Shown in pieces: positions 1 to 9,370 of a stretch of 38,459 nt of DNA. A program made the position numbers and the translations under genes. This stretch comes from Balneolaceae bacterium. GTDB taxonomy: Bacteria > Bacteroidota > Rhodothermia > Balneolales > Balneolaceae. Where the stretch lies: assembly GCA_003559375.1 (NCBI GenBank), contig PWLN01000302.1, forward strand, positions 1-38,459, in the 5' to 3' direction. The notes below the pieces were generated by a model. That model saw nothing but the letters and a program-made list of their open reading frames with translations, did no database searches and was not told the DNA's origin. How positions within the stretch are numbered: position 1 is the stretch's first letter; each line of letters opens with the position of its first letter.

Positions 1-52
1 ATGAAATGGAAAAGGGAAATCTTTGAGCTCACAAAGAAGTCATCTGCAAGGG

Positions 53-130
53 AGTCAACTGACGAGTCTTTCTGAATAAGCCTTAAATATTTATATCGGT
101 TCATTCTTCGAAAAAACTCGTCTGTTGACT
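53..130. repeat. MITE-like element with 15-base terminal inverted repeats
   Basis: The left end AGTCAACTGACGAGT (53-67) and the right end ACTCGTCTGTTGACT (116-130) are inverted copies of each other with one mismatch, enclosing an AT-rich 48-base core. The total length of 78 bases and the lack of coding capacity fit a miniature inverted-repeat element or a large hairpin. No clear target-site duplication is visible. A degenerate relative lies at about 150-210. Mobility is inference only. Confidence 0.55.
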
Positions 131-149
131 ATACATTTTGGGGCATGTA

Positions 150-210
150 GACGAGCCCTGCCGAATAGGTCTCAAAATATTTTTTATTGGTTCATTTTAA
201 AAATCTCGTT
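150..210. repeat. Degenerate second copy of the 53-130 element core
   Basis: This stretch runs in parallel with 61-122. It starts GACGAG, has GAATA about 15 bases in, an AT-rich centre, then GGTTCATT, and ends CTCGTT where the first copy ends CTCGTC. The two copies have nearly the same length (61 and 62 bases) and stand in the same orientation, about 89 bases apart, so they read as a tandem duplication that has since diverged. Confidence 0.45.
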
Positions 211-221
211 TGAATGATATG

Positions 222-247
222 TCCCACTGGGATCCCTGCGGGGCGAT
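222..247. repeat. Dispersed 26-base repeat, copy A
   Basis: This sequence matches 22545-22570 at all but two adjacent positions, and 19 bases in a row are identical (GGGATCCCTGCGGGGCGAT). In both places a GGTTCATTT motif and a GATAT run lie shortly upstream. The two copies are more than 22 kb apart, so it is a dispersed intergenic repeat. The core can form small GC-rich hairpins. Confidence 0.65.
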
Positions 248-304
248 TGCTGATATCCGATATTCGATTTTTCACATTGGGATAATCTCGAAATTTCCAA
301 ATCA

Positions 305-541
305 ATCCGCTTAGCGGATGGCCGATTGTATAGCCCCGTGATTCCCCGAAGGGATCGCTATGCGGTATCACGGGTCTGAATAGCCATCAAACCGTAAGTA
401 CCGTAGTTACGGCCGATTAGAGGGGGGGTGGGGATGTCCGGTACCCGTGAATCGACCGTGCCTATGGCACTATTTTATTATGTGGCGCGCTCAACCCATG
501 GATGAATCCATGGGCTATAAGATCTGGCGTGCCTCTGGCAC
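305..541. repeat. Cluster of REP-like perfect hairpins
   Basis: At least six short dyads follow each other: ATCCGC-TTA-GCGGAT (305-319), CCCGTGAT/ATCACGGG (335-342 with 367-374), CCGTAA/TTACGG (392-397 with 407-412), GTGCC-TAT-GGCAC (458-470), CCCATGGAT-GA-ATCCATGGG (495-514) and GTGCC-TCT-GGCAC (529-541). The two GTGCC hairpins have the same arms and differ only in the loop. Clusters like this are typical of REP-type intergenic repeats, some of which are spread by RAYT transposases. No such transposase is in this window. Confidence 0.6.
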
Positions 542-560
542 TGTAATTTTTACCGATAAA

Positions 561-700
561 TTAAACCCAAATTACGCATAAGACCAAAAAGACTTCCGAA
601 GTCTTTCAAATTTTTTTAAATCATCAATATGTTAACCGATAAAGGCTCCTTTTGATGCTCCGTAAGACTTCGGAAGTCTAACGCGTAATCCGGGTTAAAC
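561..700. repeat. Imperfect long inverted repeat with internal palindromes
   Basis: The ends (about 561-579 and 681-699) are inverted copies with 15 of 19 matches. Inside each end lies a 15-base odd palindrome, AGACTTC-C-GAAGTCT at 590-604 and AGACTTC-G-GAAGTCT at 665-679. The middle is AT-rich. The whole could fold as one long hairpin or as two small ones. It may be a small non-autonomous element; no coding content is seen. Confidence 0.5.
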
Positions 701-738
701 GAGATTTGTCAGGTTTACACAGGTTTGGTAAGGGTTAG

Positions 739-780
739 CAGAACGCACATCACAGAACGCACAATGTGTATCGCACATCC
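739..780. repeat. Three 14-base (2 x 7) tandem repeat units
   Basis: The units CAGAACG-CACATCA, CAGAACG-CACAATG and TGTATCG-CACATCC follow one another with a strict 14-base period, made of two alternating heptamers. The array lies about 70-110 bases beyond the stop of the RNase D-like gene. It belongs with the other 7-base-period arrays of this window. Confidence 0.55.
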
Positions 781-849
781 AATCTGCCGCATCCCTATAA
801 ACTGCCCATCTCGATTTTTCGGTCATTCGCATTTCAAATCGTAACTGTT

Positions 850-2055
850 TTAAATCAATGCCTGATCATCATTCGCATGGCGCGTTAATAGATTTCCTAA
901 TGAAAGATCAAGGCCAAGTTCGCCGGCAGTATGGTTAATGAGCTCTTTCTTGTAATTTTCTACCGGCCCATATTTACCGGTAATCATGTCTGAAATGGCA
1001 CGGTTACTCATCATAAAATTTGCAGTTTCAGCGCCGTATTTATTCGATATGGAAGCTTTAACCGGGTCAAAAAAAGATTTCCGGAGTTCTGATATCTTTC
1101 TTCTCTCATCAAGAATTTGATTGTACTCTTCCTGACTCAGCGGTTTTTGTGCAGGCTCATTTTCGGATAAACCTTTTTCTGAAGCTTCAGCTCTGGAATC
1201 TTTCAGCAATTGGTTTAACTCAACAGCATAATATTCTGTCTTGATTTTTTTGAAAACTCCCGGCATTTCCATCCAGTTAATGCCATTCGTACTTTTTTTT
1301 GTAATGTTGGTGAGAGACTTTTTGTCGATTAGCTGAAAATCCGGTTTATTGTATTTTCTTGCAAGTTCATGCCGCCATCTGATCAGCTTTTTGTAGATGT
1401 GCCATTCGACCTCGTTAAACTCCCGTTTTTCCTTTTCCTTGATAATATGGTTATTCGCAGCATTGCTGTAGTCGAGGTGGTCCAGTTTACGATTTTCTTC
1501 TTTGATCCATCCTTCAACTTCTGATCCGCCTGCTTTTTCTGCAAGGTTCTTTTTCAGCAGAGGAAGATGCAGTACGTCACTGGCCGCATAAGAGACCTGT
1601 TTTGTTGTGAGCGGACGCCTGAACCAGTTGCTCAATTGAGATGATTCGCCCGGATCGATACCCAAAACTTCAATGAGCAGATTCGTTAATGACATTGCCG
1701 GATAATTGAGCAGTCTTGATGCAATTTCAATGTCATAAAGATTTTTGGGAAAACAGCCCAGCGAATGCAGCAGCCGCAGGTCTTCATCCACCGAAAAGCA
1801 AATCTTGATTATTTCAGGGTTTTCGAGAATTTGAAATAATTTACTGATATTCAGCTTCCTGCTTAACGGATCAATGAGATAGCAGGTTTTGCCATCAAAA
1901 ATCTGCACAAGACATAAATTAAATCCGAAACGATAGTAATTTTTGTCGAATTCAAGGTCGAATGCTATTTCCTTTTTGGAATTGAGATTGATGATACAAT
2001 TATGCAGCTCAACTGAATCCTGTATAAGTTCGACTGAATGTTTCATCTGTTGCAT
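850..2055 (-). CDS. rnd: Ribonuclease D-like 3'-5' exonuclease (DEDDy family, HRDC domain)
   Basis: It is predicted to trim RNA 3' ends, such as tRNA precursors, in the cytoplasm. The exonuclease motifs are all present: D33 and E35 in AFDLEFD, D92 in the second motif, and Y156 with D160 in the third (YAASD), which places it in the DEDDy group. A helical HRDC-type nucleic-acid-binding region follows at about residues 220-290 (RWRHELARKYN). At 401 residues it is close to the family length. I chose the first ATG; the open frame extends upstream to a TTG at 2073, and another ATG lies at 2046. The gene follows the HAD phosphatase gene after a gap of only a few tens of bases on the same strand, so they are probably co-transcribed. 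The family call is firm; the exact RNA substrate is not visible. Confidence 0.9.
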   Translation of the reverse strand: MQQMKHSVELIQDSVELHNCIINLNSKKEIAFDLEFDKNYYRFGFNLCLVQIFDGKTCYLIDPLSRKLNISKLFQILENPEIIKICFSVDEDLRLLHSLGCFPKNLYDIEIASRLLNYPAMSLTNLLIEVLGIDPGESSQLSNWFRRPLTTKQVSYAASDVLHLPLLKKNLAEKAGGSEVEGWIKEENRKLDHLDYSNAANNHIIKEKEKREFNEVEWHIYKKLIRWRHELARKYNKPDFQLIDKKSLTNITKKSTNGINWMEMPGVFKKIKTEYYAVELNQLLKDSRAEASEKGLSENEPAQKPLSQEEYNQILDERRKISELRKSFFDPVKASISNKYGAETANFMMSNRAISDMITGKYGPVENYKKELINHTAGELGLDLSLGNLLTRHANDDQALI

Positions 2056-2079
2056 TTTCAAAAGATTGAGCAAAACAGG

Positions 2080-2748
2080 CTATAAAAACAAATCTGTAAA
2101 TAGTTCATCAATACTTAGTAACCTGATTCCGGATACGATAAAATCGGCCTGTGATAAATCCTGATTGCCGGACTGAGGGTTTCTGAATCCGATACATTTC
2201 ATTCCGGCAGCTTTGGCAGCGGTAACTCCGTGATGCGAATCTTCAATCACAATACATTGTACTGGTTTGGAGTCACTTAAATGAGCGGCTTTCAAAAAGA
2301 TCATAGGGTCCGGTTTCGATTTGGGTAACTCGGCTCCGCTTACAATATGCGGGAAATAATCCAGAATATTCAGCTTATCTAATACAAATTCGATCTGTTC
2401 ACGAGCTGAGGAAGATGCAAGAACGAGTTTTTTTTGATATTTATGAAGATTATGAACCAAATCTACAACACCATCTACCACAGGCAGCATTTTCAGGTTT
2501 TTGATATAGCTTAGATACCTTTCATGGTTTAACCGGGTAACATCAACGGGGGATACATCCAGCTGGTGTGTCTCTGTAATTTCAGTCCACATTTCAATGG
2601 ATGCTGTTCCGGTATAGCGCTTGTGCTGTTCATCTGTAATCTGAAGCCCAAGTTCGGAAAATATCTCTTTCTCAATTTTGTGATGAATTGGTTCACTGTC
2701 GATGATTACTCCATCCATATCGAAGATTACCGTAGTCATGAAATCCAT
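2080..2748 (-). CDS. HAD-superfamily phosphatase/phosphomutase (beta-PGM-like)
   Basis: This is a haloacid-dehalogenase-type phosphohydrolase of 222 residues, related to beta-phosphoglucomutase and phosphatases of the same subfamily. Motif I is D10-M-D12-G with D10 as the expected nucleophile. Motif II is the serine run ASSS at 111-114, motif III is K145 in SKPDP, and motif IV is E169-D170 followed by SHHG. The helical cap domain (residues 16-90) fits subfamily I. It could act on a sugar phosphate, but the sequence does not show the substrate. It starts at an ATG facing away from the GDPD gene, with about 100 bases between them for divergent promoters, and leads into the RNase D-like gene. 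Confidence 0.85.
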   Translation of the reverse strand: MDFMTTVIFDMDGVIIDSEPIHHKIEKEIFSELGLQITDEQHKRYTGTASIEMWTEITETHQLDVSPVDVTRLNHERYLSYIKNLKMLPVVDGVVDLVHNLHKYQKKLVLASSSAREQIEFVLDKLNILDYFPHIVSGAELPKSKPDPMIFLKAAHLSDSKPVQCIVIEDSHHGVTAAKAAGMKCIGFRNPQSGNQDLSQADFIVSGIRLLSIDELFTDLFL

Positions 2749-2852
2749 TAATTTGCCGATGCCAAGCCTGTTTTTTAATATTCACAAGTGTAAGGATTGT
2801 ATATTCGGTAACCAAATCAATTTGAATTCGTTTTACAGAAAATCAGTTGAAT

Positions 2853-3608
2853 ATGATATTTAACCGGGATTTTTTAATCATTGCCCATCGCGGGGCAAGT
2901 TTTGATGCACCGGAAAACACTATGGCTGCATTTCAACTTGCATACAGACTGAAGGCCGATATGATCGAGCTTGATCTCCAGTTAACTTCAGATGGTATGC
3001 CGGTGGTATTTCATGATACAAAACTCGACAAAAAGACAGACGGCACAGGTCTGGTAAATAGATATCGCTTGAATGAGTTGAAAATGCTTAATGCCGGAGG
3101 CTGGTTCTCAGGCTCATACACAGGAGAGAAGATACCAACGCTCTCTGAAGTACTCGATTGGGCAAAAGGCCGGATTCTGGTGAATATTGAAATCAAACCT
3201 GAAGCAGTAGCAGATAACATTGAGGGTGGTATCGAAGAAAAGACGGTAAGCCTCGTTAAAAAGTTTGAAATGGAGAATAAAGTTCTTATTTCCAGCTTTG
3301 ACTACAGAGTAATCAAGAGAATCAAAGATCTTGAACCGGCCATTAAAACCGGTCTCTTATATCATAAAAATGAATCAAAAGGTGCAGAATATGCTGAATT
3401 GGTTCGGCAGTACGATGCAGATTTTTTCCACTGCAGCCACAGAGAGGTCCGAGAAAAAGAGGCAGCGTTATTGCGTAATAAAAAAATTCCGTTTTTAGTA
3501 TACACTGTTAACACTCCATCGCTGATGAAAAAGATGATCCGCTTTGGTGCATCCGGAATTTTTACCGATAAACCGGGCCTGTTATATCGGATATCCCAGG
3601 AATGTTGA
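2853..3608 (+). CDS. Glycerophosphodiester phosphodiesterase
   Basis: It hydrolyses glycerophosphodiesters to glycerol-3-phosphate and an alcohol, recycling phospholipid head groups. The GDPD signature is complete in the first 60 residues: H12-R13-G-A, P-E21-N22-T, E39-L-D41, T-S-D-G and F-H54-D. The rest folds as the usual TIM barrel. Length is 251 residues with no signal peptide, so it is probably cytoplasmic. I chose the ATG at 2853; a TTG two codons upstream would add M-N. It is followed by pyrG after about 95 bases. Confidence 0.92.
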   Translation: MIFNRDFLIIAHRGASFDAPENTMAAFQLAYRLKADMIELDLQLTSDGMPVVFHDTKLDKKTDGTGLVNRYRLNELKMLNAGGWFSGSYTGEKIPTLSEVLDWAKGRILVNIEIKPEAVADNIEGGIEEKTVSLVKKFEMENKVLISSFDYRVIKRIKDLEPAIKTGLLYHKNESKGAEYAELVRQYDADFFHCSHREVREKEAALLRNKKIPFLVYTVNTPSLMKKMIRFGASGIFTDKPGLLYRISQEC

Positions 3609-3692
3609 AAAATAATCCAGGTTTTTTCAGAATTTTTGGTTTTGGTTTGAATGAGAAGAATCTGCCTGCTATTTTCTATTTTCGCCAACTAA

Positions 3693-5348
<1,656 letters not shown>

Positions 5349-5349
5349 T

Positions 5350-5829
5350 TTGGCCTCAGATAGATATAAAAACATACTTCGAAACAGGGTTTGCGCTATT
5401 ATCATGAGCGATAAGTGGATTTTGATGGCCAAACAACAGGCCCCAACCCGTAAAAAGCCCATCTGGATGCCGCCGGGAGGCGGTTTGCAATTCGGGGAAT
5501 CCCTTCATACCGCTTTGAAAAGGGAAGTAAAAGAAGAAACCGGACTGCTCATAGAACCGGTTAGCTTATTGTGGATTCATGAATTTATCGAAAAACCTTT
5601 TCATGCAGTGGAGTTTTATTTCGAATGCTCAGTTGCCGGAGGGGCTTTAAAACTCGGAAAAGATCCTGAAAGAGAAAGCGGGGATCAAATTCTTCTTGAC
5701 CTGAAATTTGTTTCCTTTGAGGAAATTGCATCCATGAATGTTTATCCTGAATTTCTGAAAAAAGAAATCATTAACCATGGTAAAATGCCATTGAGTCTTA
5801 GACATATTGTTTCAGGTGAGGAATTTTGA
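5350..5829 (+). CDS. NUDIX hydrolase
   Basis: This small protein of 159 residues should cleave a nucleoside diphosphate linked to another group X. The NUDIX box G-x5-E-x7-RE-x2-EE-x-G is complete (GGLQFGE ... REVKEETG, about residues 38-60). I kept the TTG at 5350, one base after the pyrG stop, because the first beta strand (NRVCAIIM) lies before the next ATG at 5404 and the fold needs it. Substrate is unknown. Sitting after CTP synthase it could sanitise or degrade a nucleotide, which is inference from position only. Confidence 0.85.
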   Translation: MASDRYKNILRNRVCAIIMSDKWILMAKQQAPTRKKPIWMPPGGGLQFGESLHTALKREVKEETGLLIEPVSLLWIHEFIEKPFHAVEFYFECSVAGGALKLGKDPERESGDQILLDLKFVSFEEIASMNVYPEFLKKEIINHGKMPLSLRHIVSGEEF

Positions 5830-5901
5830 AATGATCTTTGAACCATTTCTGTTCAAACTTTTCGATAAATAACAATGATATTGAAAATCGGGAAAGAATT
5901 T

Positions 5902-7575
5902 ATGCGGGTAACTACTGTAATCCTCTCTGTTTCAATCTTAATTTTGATTTCTTGTGTTGAAACCTCGATGGATAACCATATCATTATACACAATGTAAAC
6001 GGGTACACGATAAATTCTGATGGTAATCTTGTTAAATTTGAAGCCCTGGCAATCATGGATGGCAAGGTGGCAGAAACGGGAAGTACGGAACAATTAATGC
6101 AAACATACCCTGATTACCGCCCACTTGATGGTGAAGGACGTACACTTCTTCCCGGTTTGATTGATGCCCATGCTCATGTAATGGGTCTGGGATTCCGGGA
6201 GCTTGACCTTGATCTTGCCGGTATCCGGTCTCTCGAAGAAACCCTTGAAGCCATCGGGGAATTTGCCAATCAAAATCCTGACAGGGCCTGGATTACCGGA
6301 AGGGGATGGAACCAGGTATTGTGGGAAGAAAATGAATTCCCGACTGCTTATGACCTGGATAGCGTGGTGCCAGACAGGCCCGTTTATCTTACACGGGTTG
6401 ATGGCCATGCAGCATGGGTTAACAGTGAAGCAATGCGAATGGCAGGCATCGATAACAATACCCCAGACCTGCAGGGAGGCGTTATTTTGCGAGATGAAGA
6501 TGGATCAGCTACAGGTATTTTTGTAGATACAGTGATGAGGTATATCGCAGATCTTATCCCTGAAAGAACAGACGATGACATTGAGCGTGCACTTGAACTG
6601 GCCCTAATGGAAATGGCAAGATTTGGGATAACATCGGTACATGATGCACGCACAGATGCCTCGGAATGGGCACTATACCGGAAATTTGCCGACTCGGGCC
6701 GCTTAACTGCAAGAATCTATGCCATGATAGCCAGCACCGGTTCAATTTTTGATGAAATGGCTGCAGAGGGACCCATCTACAGTTATGCCGATGATTTACT
6801 CAGCCTGAGAAGCGTCAAAATTTCAGCTGATGGAGCACTTGGCAGCCGCGGCGCCGCACTTCTCGATGATTATCATGACGAGTCCGGAAACAGAGGGCTC
6901 TTATTCTACACTCAGGAAGAGCTGAATGCAATGCTGCTCAAGGGTGCATCGGCGGGTTTTCAAATGAATATCCATGCTATTGGGGACGCTGCAAACCGTC
7001 AGGTACTTAATGCATTTGATTACATCAATAACGAGCTTGAGAATCAGGAAGAAATGCGTCACCGCATTGAACACGCCCAGATAGTTGCGCCCGAAGATAT
7101 TCCAAGATTTGCTGAACTCAATCTAATAGCATCCATGCAGCAAATCCATGCAACAAGTGATATGAATATGGCAGAAGACCGTGTTGGGCCTGAACGAATA
7201 CTTGGTGCATACGCATGGCAGGCATTCGCAGATCAGGGGACAGTAATTGCAGGCGGTTCAGATTTCCCGGTAGAACCGGTAAACCCTTTTTATGGCCTTT
7301 ATGCTGCTGTTACCAGGAAAGACCATGATGGAATGCCTCCCGGCGGCTGGTACAGTGAACAAAAAATGAGCCGTATGGAAGCCTTGCGTTCATTTACAGT
7401 TGATGCTGCCTATGCAGCATTTCAGGAAAATGTGATTGGAACGCTGGAACCGGGTAAATGGGCAGATTTCATTCTGATAGACCGTGATTATTTTGAAGTG
7501 GATGCGTCGGAAATCTGGCAAATCAGGGTTTTGGAAACCTGGCTCGCCGGTAAATTGGTATATAAAGCAAACTGA
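5902..7575 (+). CDS. Amidohydrolase family 3 (YtcJ-like) lipoprotein
   Basis: This is a metal-dependent hydrolase of the amidohydrolase-3 group. The N-terminus is a lipoprotein signal with a short hydrophobic run ending in a lipobox LISC, so the mature enzyme should be lipid-anchored in the envelope. The metal motif HAHV (in LIDAHAHV), DGHAAW, HAIGDAAN, RIEHAQ and the late GGSDFPVEP are all visible, followed by the C-terminal composite domain (LEPGKWADFILID). I chose the ATG at 5902, preceded by GGGAAAG at a good distance; the open frame also allows an ATG at 5875. The stop overlaps the start of the NAD synthetase gene (TGATG), which implies coupled translation. Substrate is unknown. Confidence 0.88.
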   Translation: MRVTTVILSVSILILISCVETSMDNHIIIHNVNGYTINSDGNLVKFEALAIMDGKVAETGSTEQLMQTYPDYRPLDGEGRTLLPGLIDAHAHVMGLGFRELDLDLAGIRSLEETLEAIGEFANQNPDRAWITGRGWNQVLWEENEFPTAYDLDSVVPDRPVYLTRVDGHAAWVNSEAMRMAGIDNNTPDLQGGVILRDEDGSATGIFVDTVMRYIADLIPERTDDDIERALELALMEMARFGITSVHDARTDASEWALYRKFADSGRLTARIYAMIASTGSIFDEMAAEGPIYSYADDLLSLRSVKISADGALGSRGAALLDDYHDESGNRGLLFYTQEELNAMLLKGASAGFQMNIHAIGDAANRQVLNAFDYINNELENQEEMRHRIEHAQIVAPEDIPRFAELNLIASMQQIHATSDMNMAEDRVGPERILGAYAWQAFADQGTVIAGGSDFPVEPVNPFYGLYAAVTRKDHDGMPPGGWYSEQKMSRMEALRSFTVDAAYAAFQENVIGTLEPGKWADFILIDRDYFEVDASEIWQIRVLETWLAGKLVYKAN

Positions 7576-9260
7576 TGCTGATCCGGATTGAACAATTAAA
7601 CCCGGTTATCGGGGATTTGTCGGGTAATACGGAGCTGATACTTCAGGCACTTGAATCAGCTGAACGGGATCATATCGGCCTTCTTGTTTTACCGGAAATG
7701 GTATTGACAGGATATCCTGCCCAGGATCTTCTGGAGAACGACTCTTTTCGCGAAGCTTGCTACGATTATAATCAACGCATCATCAGCTCTGTTAAGAACT
7801 GTGCACTTTTGTTTGGTACGATTATACCAAATGATCGGGGTCCGGGGCGCAAAATGTTCAACTCAGCCATTCTTGCAAAAAATAGAAAGGAGCTGGGCAT
7901 TGCTTGCAAAGCACTTCTTCCCACTTATGACGTATTCGACGACTTGCGTTACTTTGAACCAAACCGTGAGTTTGGCTGCCTTGAATTGGATGGACTGAAA
8001 CTTGGTGTGACCATTTGTGAAGATATCTGGTATAATCAAAATGAGGTGCAGTATCACACCTATTCAATTGATCCTGTTAAAATCCTGCAGGATCAGGGTG
8101 CGCAGATGATCATCAATATTTCGGCATCTCCCTATACAAAATCCAAGCATGAAAACAGGGTAAACATGCTCAGGAACCATGCCCGGAAACTGAATCTTCC
8201 CATATTATACAGTAACCAGGCAGGCGCACATACCGAAATCATTTTTGATGGTGATACGATGGCGATATCGAGATCAGCCGATGTGATTGCCCGCACTACG
8301 CCCTTTCAGCCATCATTTGCTGATGTTGTCTGGGAACCTGTAACAGGTGACATAAAACTGCCTGCAAACCAAGAAATGCCATTATATCCTTCAAAAGGCG
8401 CGGAACGTCAATTCGAAGCAATAAGCAGAGGGTTAAAAGATTATGTTGAAAAAACCGGATTATCCAATCAGGTGATTCTTGGACTGAGTGGAGGAATAGA
8501 TTCGGCTTTGGTTTGCGTAATTGCTGCAGAAGCACTAGGCCCTGAAAATGTAACAGCCGTAACCATGCCCGGCGAATTTTCAAGCAGGGGCAGTGTTGAA
8601 GACTCCGTCGAGCTTGCAGAAAATCTTGGGGTTAAGTTGCACAGGATCAACATTCAGAATGTGTTCGATGAGCTTGACATTAGCCTTTCTCCTTTTTTTC
8701 AGGGCAAACCATTTGGCGTTGCCGAGGAAAACCTACAAAGCCGTATAAGAGGCACATTACTGATGGCACTGTCGAATAAATTTGGTTATTTTTTACTCGC
8801 AACCGGCAATAAATCGGAGTATGCCGTTGGTTATGCCACGCTGTATGGTGATATGAACGGAGCACTCGCCATCATTGGCGATCTCTATAAAACTGAAGTT
8901 TATGATATGTGTGAATGGCTGAACCGTGATTACTTTAAAAAAGAAATCATACCCTCAGCAATTCTGACCAAAGCTCCAAGTGCTGAACTTCGGCCGGGGC
9001 AGAAAGACAGCGACAGCCTGCCTGAATATGATATGCTTGATGAAATTCTTTATCGTTATATTGAACTTCAGGAAAATCCAAACCGGATTATATCTGCCGG
9101 ATTTGATTCTGATATTGTAACAAAAGTGATACACATGGTTGATATGAATGAATTTAAGAGGTATCAGGCAGCACCAATATTGAAGCTCAGCTCTAAATCA
9201 TTTGGAGTTGGCAGAAGATGGCCTATTGTGCAGCAGTGGACAGCAAATAATAAAAAATGA
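7575..9260 (+). CDS. nadE: Glutamine-dependent NAD(+) synthetase
   Basis: It converts deamido-NAD to NAD using glutamine and ATP. The N-terminal nitrilase-type glutaminase domain carries the triad E41, K112 and C148 (in TICEDIW). The C-terminal synthetase domain has the ATP-binding loop SGGIDS at 305-310 and the conserved ATGNKSE and GDMNGALA segments. Length is 561 residues, as in the bacterial two-domain form. The start codon overlaps the stop of the preceding amidohydrolase gene by one base. About 110 bases without a visible hairpin terminator separate it from the next gene. Confidence 0.96.
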   Translation: MLIRIEQLNPVIGDLSGNTELILQALESAERDHIGLLVLPEMVLTGYPAQDLLENDSFREACYDYNQRIISSVKNCALLFGTIIPNDRGPGRKMFNSAILAKNRKELGIACKALLPTYDVFDDLRYFEPNREFGCLELDGLKLGVTICEDIWYNQNEVQYHTYSIDPVKILQDQGAQMIINISASPYTKSKHENRVNMLRNHARKLNLPILYSNQAGAHTEIIFDGDTMAISRSADVIARTTPFQPSFADVVWEPVTGDIKLPANQEMPLYPSKGAERQFEAISRGLKDYVEKTGLSNQVILGLSGGIDSALVCVIAAEALGPENVTAVTMPGEFSSRGSVEDSVELAENLGVKLHRINIQNVFDELDISLSPFFQGKPFGVAEENLQSRIRGTLLMALSNKFGYFLLATGNKSEYAVGYATLYGDMNGALAIIGDLYKTEVYDMCEWLNRDYFKKEIIPSAILTKAPSAELRPGQKDSDSLPEYDMLDEILYRYIELQENPNRIISAGFDSDIVTKVIHMVDMNEFKRYQAAPILKLSSKSFGVGRRWPIVQQWTANNKK

Positions 9261-9370
9261 AAAACAGAATGAAATCTCGGATGATTTTATTCGTTTTAGC
9301 TAAATTACAGACGGAAAACGGCTTTTTTTAATAACTTTAACCAAATCTTTATTTTCACGGATACTATTAC

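Larger units (their letters stand above)
1..849. other. Gene-free region rich in palindromes and short repeats
   Basis: No convincing gene is visible in these 849 bases. The stretch holds an inverted-repeat element near its start with a degenerate second copy, a cluster of short perfect hairpins between about 305 and 541, a larger imperfect inverted repeat at 561-700, and a 14-base-period array at 739-780 just before the end of the RNase D-like gene. The hairpins resemble REP-type intergenic palindromes. I infer that this is a repeat sink between gene blocks rather than a decayed gene, because the repeats account for most of it. Confidence 0.7.

Noticed and set aside
1..75. Plus-strand frame of 24 codons from the window edge, as a gene tail
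   Set aside because: It is short enough to arise by chance, it overlaps the inverted end of the 53-130 element, and nothing in it is recognisable.
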